From: Aureococcus anophagefferens
Taxonomy: Eukaryota; Sar; Pelagophyceae; Pelagomonadales; Pelagomonadaceae
NCBI RefSeq assembly: GCF_000186865.1
Contig: NW_008705606.1
Coordinates: forward strand, 34,211 to 69,092
Direction: 5' to 3'
Length of the DNA: 34,882 nucleotides
Below the pieces are notes generated by a model. It did no database searches, was not told the DNA's origin, and saw nothing but the letters and a program-made list of their open reading frames with translations. This document shows positions 32,547 through 34,882 of the stretch, piece after piece. Every line of letters begins with the position of its first letter. Position 1 is the stretch's first letter. The translations under genes were made by a program, and so were the position numbers.

Positions 32547-33240
32547 CTAGGCAGCGACAATGCCAAAAGCAACCGGCGAGGCAAGCAGCCCCGCAAAGGG
32601 CCGCTGCCTCGTGGGCTTGGCCTGCGCTTTCGCTCACAACCCCGCGTGGCGCGTGGCGGCCAGAAGGGGGGCAAGGGCGAAAATGAAACCCATCTTCCGA
32701 GGCCCGTATACGGGGTAGCTGGGACCAAATGCCAATGGATTGTAAGGCCCTTCAACTAAAATACTAAGTAGATATTACCTCTGATCTCCCCGGGTAGCCT
32801 AGGGGCACTAGCGCGGACTCTCAGCCTGGATAACACCAAGGCAGCCCTCGCTAGATGTGAGATAAGAAAAAGGGAAAAGATACGGCGACGCGTATCCGTA
32901 GGGTAAGGATATAATGAGATAAATAGGGCGGATACATGCAGGGCAATTTACTAGGGTGAGGCAGTGGGGGAAATCGAAATCGCAAAATCGTAAGGGGTTT
33001 GGGGTATTTCGGGTTCGCGGAAGGGTTCTGGAAGGGTTCTGGAGGGGTTCTGGCACGTGGTTTGGGGCGGGTCGCGCCCCCTAGGGCGTGGGCGGCGCGT
33101 CAGAGGTCCCCAGTAAGGCGTGAGCGGCGGTGCTGAGGCCCCTGTTGAAGTGCAAGGTTTGAGGTTGAAGCCCAGGTTGAAGCGGCGTTCAACATATCCC
33201 GCCGGCGGGATATGCTAGAACCGTCGCCTCGGAGGCACCG
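32547..33240. other. Intergenic with small tandem repeats and palindrome
   Basis: No gene. There are three near-identical GGAAGGGTTCT-type units around 33014-33052, several GTTGAAG words at 33144-33180, and the palindrome at 33193-33214. Confidence 0.5.
33193..33214. repeat. 22-bp perfect palindrome, copy 2
   Basis: Halves CATATCCCGCC and its complement; preceded by TTGAAGCGGCGTTCAA as in copy 1 at 26375-26402 (one base differs). The outer bases of copy 1 (TAA/TTA) are not fully paired here. Confidence 0.85.
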
Positions 33241-33928
33241 AGCTCATACTAACCCACGGACGGAACGAGAACCTTTTAAGACGAAGCTATGGTTCGAGCG
33301 TCTTTATCAGCCCCCAACCACGCGATAATGCGGAATGATGCAACGATCCCAGTAGCTTCGAGCTCCGCTAGTGTGAGCCTGATGCACATGCGCAGACGCG
33401 AAGTGCTGCCGGTCGCGTGGTGACTCGAACCGTCCTTCGGGGGCTGGGATGGGCGCGTTTGATCCCCTCGACCCCATTTTGATGTCTATCGACCTCTCGC
33501 AGCATCGGGGATCGTGTATCACCATCCCCAGTCGATTCCCTTCAGTAGGGCTGCGTTGGTCGGTCGTCGTCGCCGCCGCCGCCGCCGCCACCGCCGCCGT
33601 CGTCGTCACGCGTGCGTGGAAATTCGAACCCAATCTCAAGGGCAGCGGACGTCCGGAAATAGCATTTCAATTCCACCCGGGAAGGGCGAATTCGTACATA
33701 AACCACACGAAACGACCGTCGGACCGAGGGGCTGCCCCGTTCGACGTCAAGATCTCCGCCTGAACACCGAGTAACGCGACGCGCGTACGATGTCGTGGAC
33801 GCTGAGACGCACTGTACCGTTACTCGGTGTTCAGAGCGACTCCGGACCCTCCCCCAGGGTCCCGGTCACAGCCCATAACTGCGCAGCGGCGCGCGATTCA
33901 ATTCAGCGTCCGCGGGTTAGGCTCTATG
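33241..33928. mobile_element. Inverted-terminal-repeat element, copy 2 (about 688 bp)
   Basis: It begins AGCTCATACTAACCCACGG and its right end contains GCGTCCGCGGGTTAG (33906-33920), so CTAACCC and CGGACG are repeated in inverse at the ends as in copy 1. The outer flank is less symmetric than in copy 1. It carries a shorter triplet tract (33562-33608) and a 17-bp perfect stem (33760-33776 with 33818-33834, loop 41 nt) at the same place as the hairpin of copy 1. Confidence 0.75.
33562..33608. repeat. GTC-GCC-GTC microsatellite, copy 2
   Basis: About ten GCC units with a single CCA-type interruption, flanked by GTC units. It is the positional equivalent of the longer tract at 30941-31018. Confidence 0.88.
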
Positions 33929-34882
33929 ACTAGACGTCTATGGATTACTGGATAATGAATCATTTCATTTCGACCTCGTCGATCATTTCGAGGAGGTCGT
34001 AACGATCCATCCCACCTGCTTGCACGGGTGGTGCTCGAGGCGGTGCGACTGCGCACGGCTCCCATTGTGCTGCGACGGTCTACGAAGGTCCCCGACATCC
34101 TTAGGGATCGGTAGGGACCGTGCGCCGCGCCCGCGGCACTGTACTGCTCGGTGGGCAGCCCATCGTTCGGCCGGCAGCGACGAGCGGGAGCGCATGGACG
34201 GGGACGACAGCCCTTCGCCGCTCACGAAGCGGCCCTCCGATGGGGGGTGCTGCCCCGCGACCAAGGCCTCCACGGTGGCCTCGAGCATGAGCTGCCACTG
34301 GGTCCACGTTTGGCCGAACGTCATCGCGCGGCGGCCGGAGCTCGGCCCGGTGGAATCGACGATTTCGCACTCACTCGTCGAGCCTGCCGCGCTGGACGCG
34401 ATGACCCCGATGAGGAACGATCTCCGACGCTGCGACGGTCGAAAAACTGACATTAAGGAGTTGCGGAAGTCGAACGCGCCGCTCCAGAGCTCCTGAAACC
34501 CCCCGCCCGACTCACCTCGCAATCGTCCGAGTCTCGCGTCTTCGCACGCGCCTCAACCCTAAGCTTGCGCGCCACACAGCCACTGGGATCGATGTAGAGT
34601 TCTCCATATTCGCCGAGGTTCCGTTCACAGTCGACCCCCCCGAGTGGTGCGTTTTTAATTCGCGCTTCGGCGGGAGGGGTGCGAGGGCTGGGGCTGGGAC
34701 GTCCTTCGGATGCGCCGTGGTTCCCCGCGTTTATCGCGTGTTTGCTGGCCTCCTAACTCCATAATCGACAAGAGTTATGCAATCTTAACGGTCTTCCGTG
34801 GCCGTTGAACTCGGCCCAAAGTGGGGGCCTTTAGACTGAACTCAGCCTCATGAGGATATGAGACTGCAATGATAGGAAGAAA
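33929..34882. other. GC-rich distal region without a convincing gene
   Basis: Open frames of 158 codons (+, 34020-34496) and 179 codons (-, 34522-33983) overlap on opposite strands. Neither has a recognisable motif and neither is clearly the better coding candidate. I cannot decide whether one is an exon of a gene extending out of the window. Confidence 0.4.

Noticed and set aside
31018..33620. tRNA gene
   Set aside because: Only a B-box-like TTCGAA word is seen; no cloverleaf or A box.
30607..33928. LTR retrotransposon with the two direct copies as LTRs
   Set aside because: Each copy has its own inverted termini, and no reverse transcriptase, integrase, primer-binding site or polypurine tract is visible between them.
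1..34882. CRISPR array or bacterial operon
   Set aside because: No regularly spaced direct repeats exist, and all recognised genes are eukaryotic and intron-bearing.

Overview
This is nuclear DNA from a eukaryote that almost certainly builds a motile flagellum. The evidence is a very large axonemal-type dynein heavy chain gene, spliceosomal introns of about 37-207 nt with GT-AG (and one probable GC-AG) borders, and eukaryote-only genes (TRAPPC11, RAB7, NVL/RIX7). Genes are compact with few short introns and intergenic DNA is rich in small non-autonomous mobile elements. The exact lineage (for example a protist, alga or zoosporic fungus) cannot be settled from the sequence alone.

Layout. 1-926 holds degenerate repeat copies. 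1235-15277 (+) is an inner-arm axonemal dynein heavy chain in at least four exons, with an 89-nt assembly gap at 11552-11640. 15406-16271 is an 866-bp inverted-repeat transposable element with an 8-bp target duplication. 16967-21220 (-) is a TRAPPC11 (foie gras) gene. 21749-22296 is a foldback element with almost perfect 162-nt arms. 22654-25290 (+) is a two-exon NVL/RIX7-type double AAA ATPase. 25799-26260 (-) is the 3' exon of a small unknown gene. 26544-27323 (-) is a complete four-exon RAB7. 28139-30183 (+) is a three-exon conserved-looking gene I do not recognise. 30607-33928 holds two direct copies of an approximately 700-bp inverted-terminal-repeat element on either side of a possible 329-codon ORF. 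The remainder to 34882 is GC-rich DNA with no convincing gene.

The genes are independent eukaryotic transcription units. TRAPPC11 and RAB7 both serve membrane traffic and NVL serves 60S ribosome biogenesis. The most striking protein-level observation is that the dynein has lost the Walker A lysine, the Walker B acid pair and the sensor asparagine of AAA1, the site that drives movement in known dyneins, while AAA2 and AAA3 keep good P-loops in an open reading frame. The most striking DNA-level observation is a hairpin in the two 30-34 kb elements whose stem sequence differs between copies but remains perfectly self-complementary.
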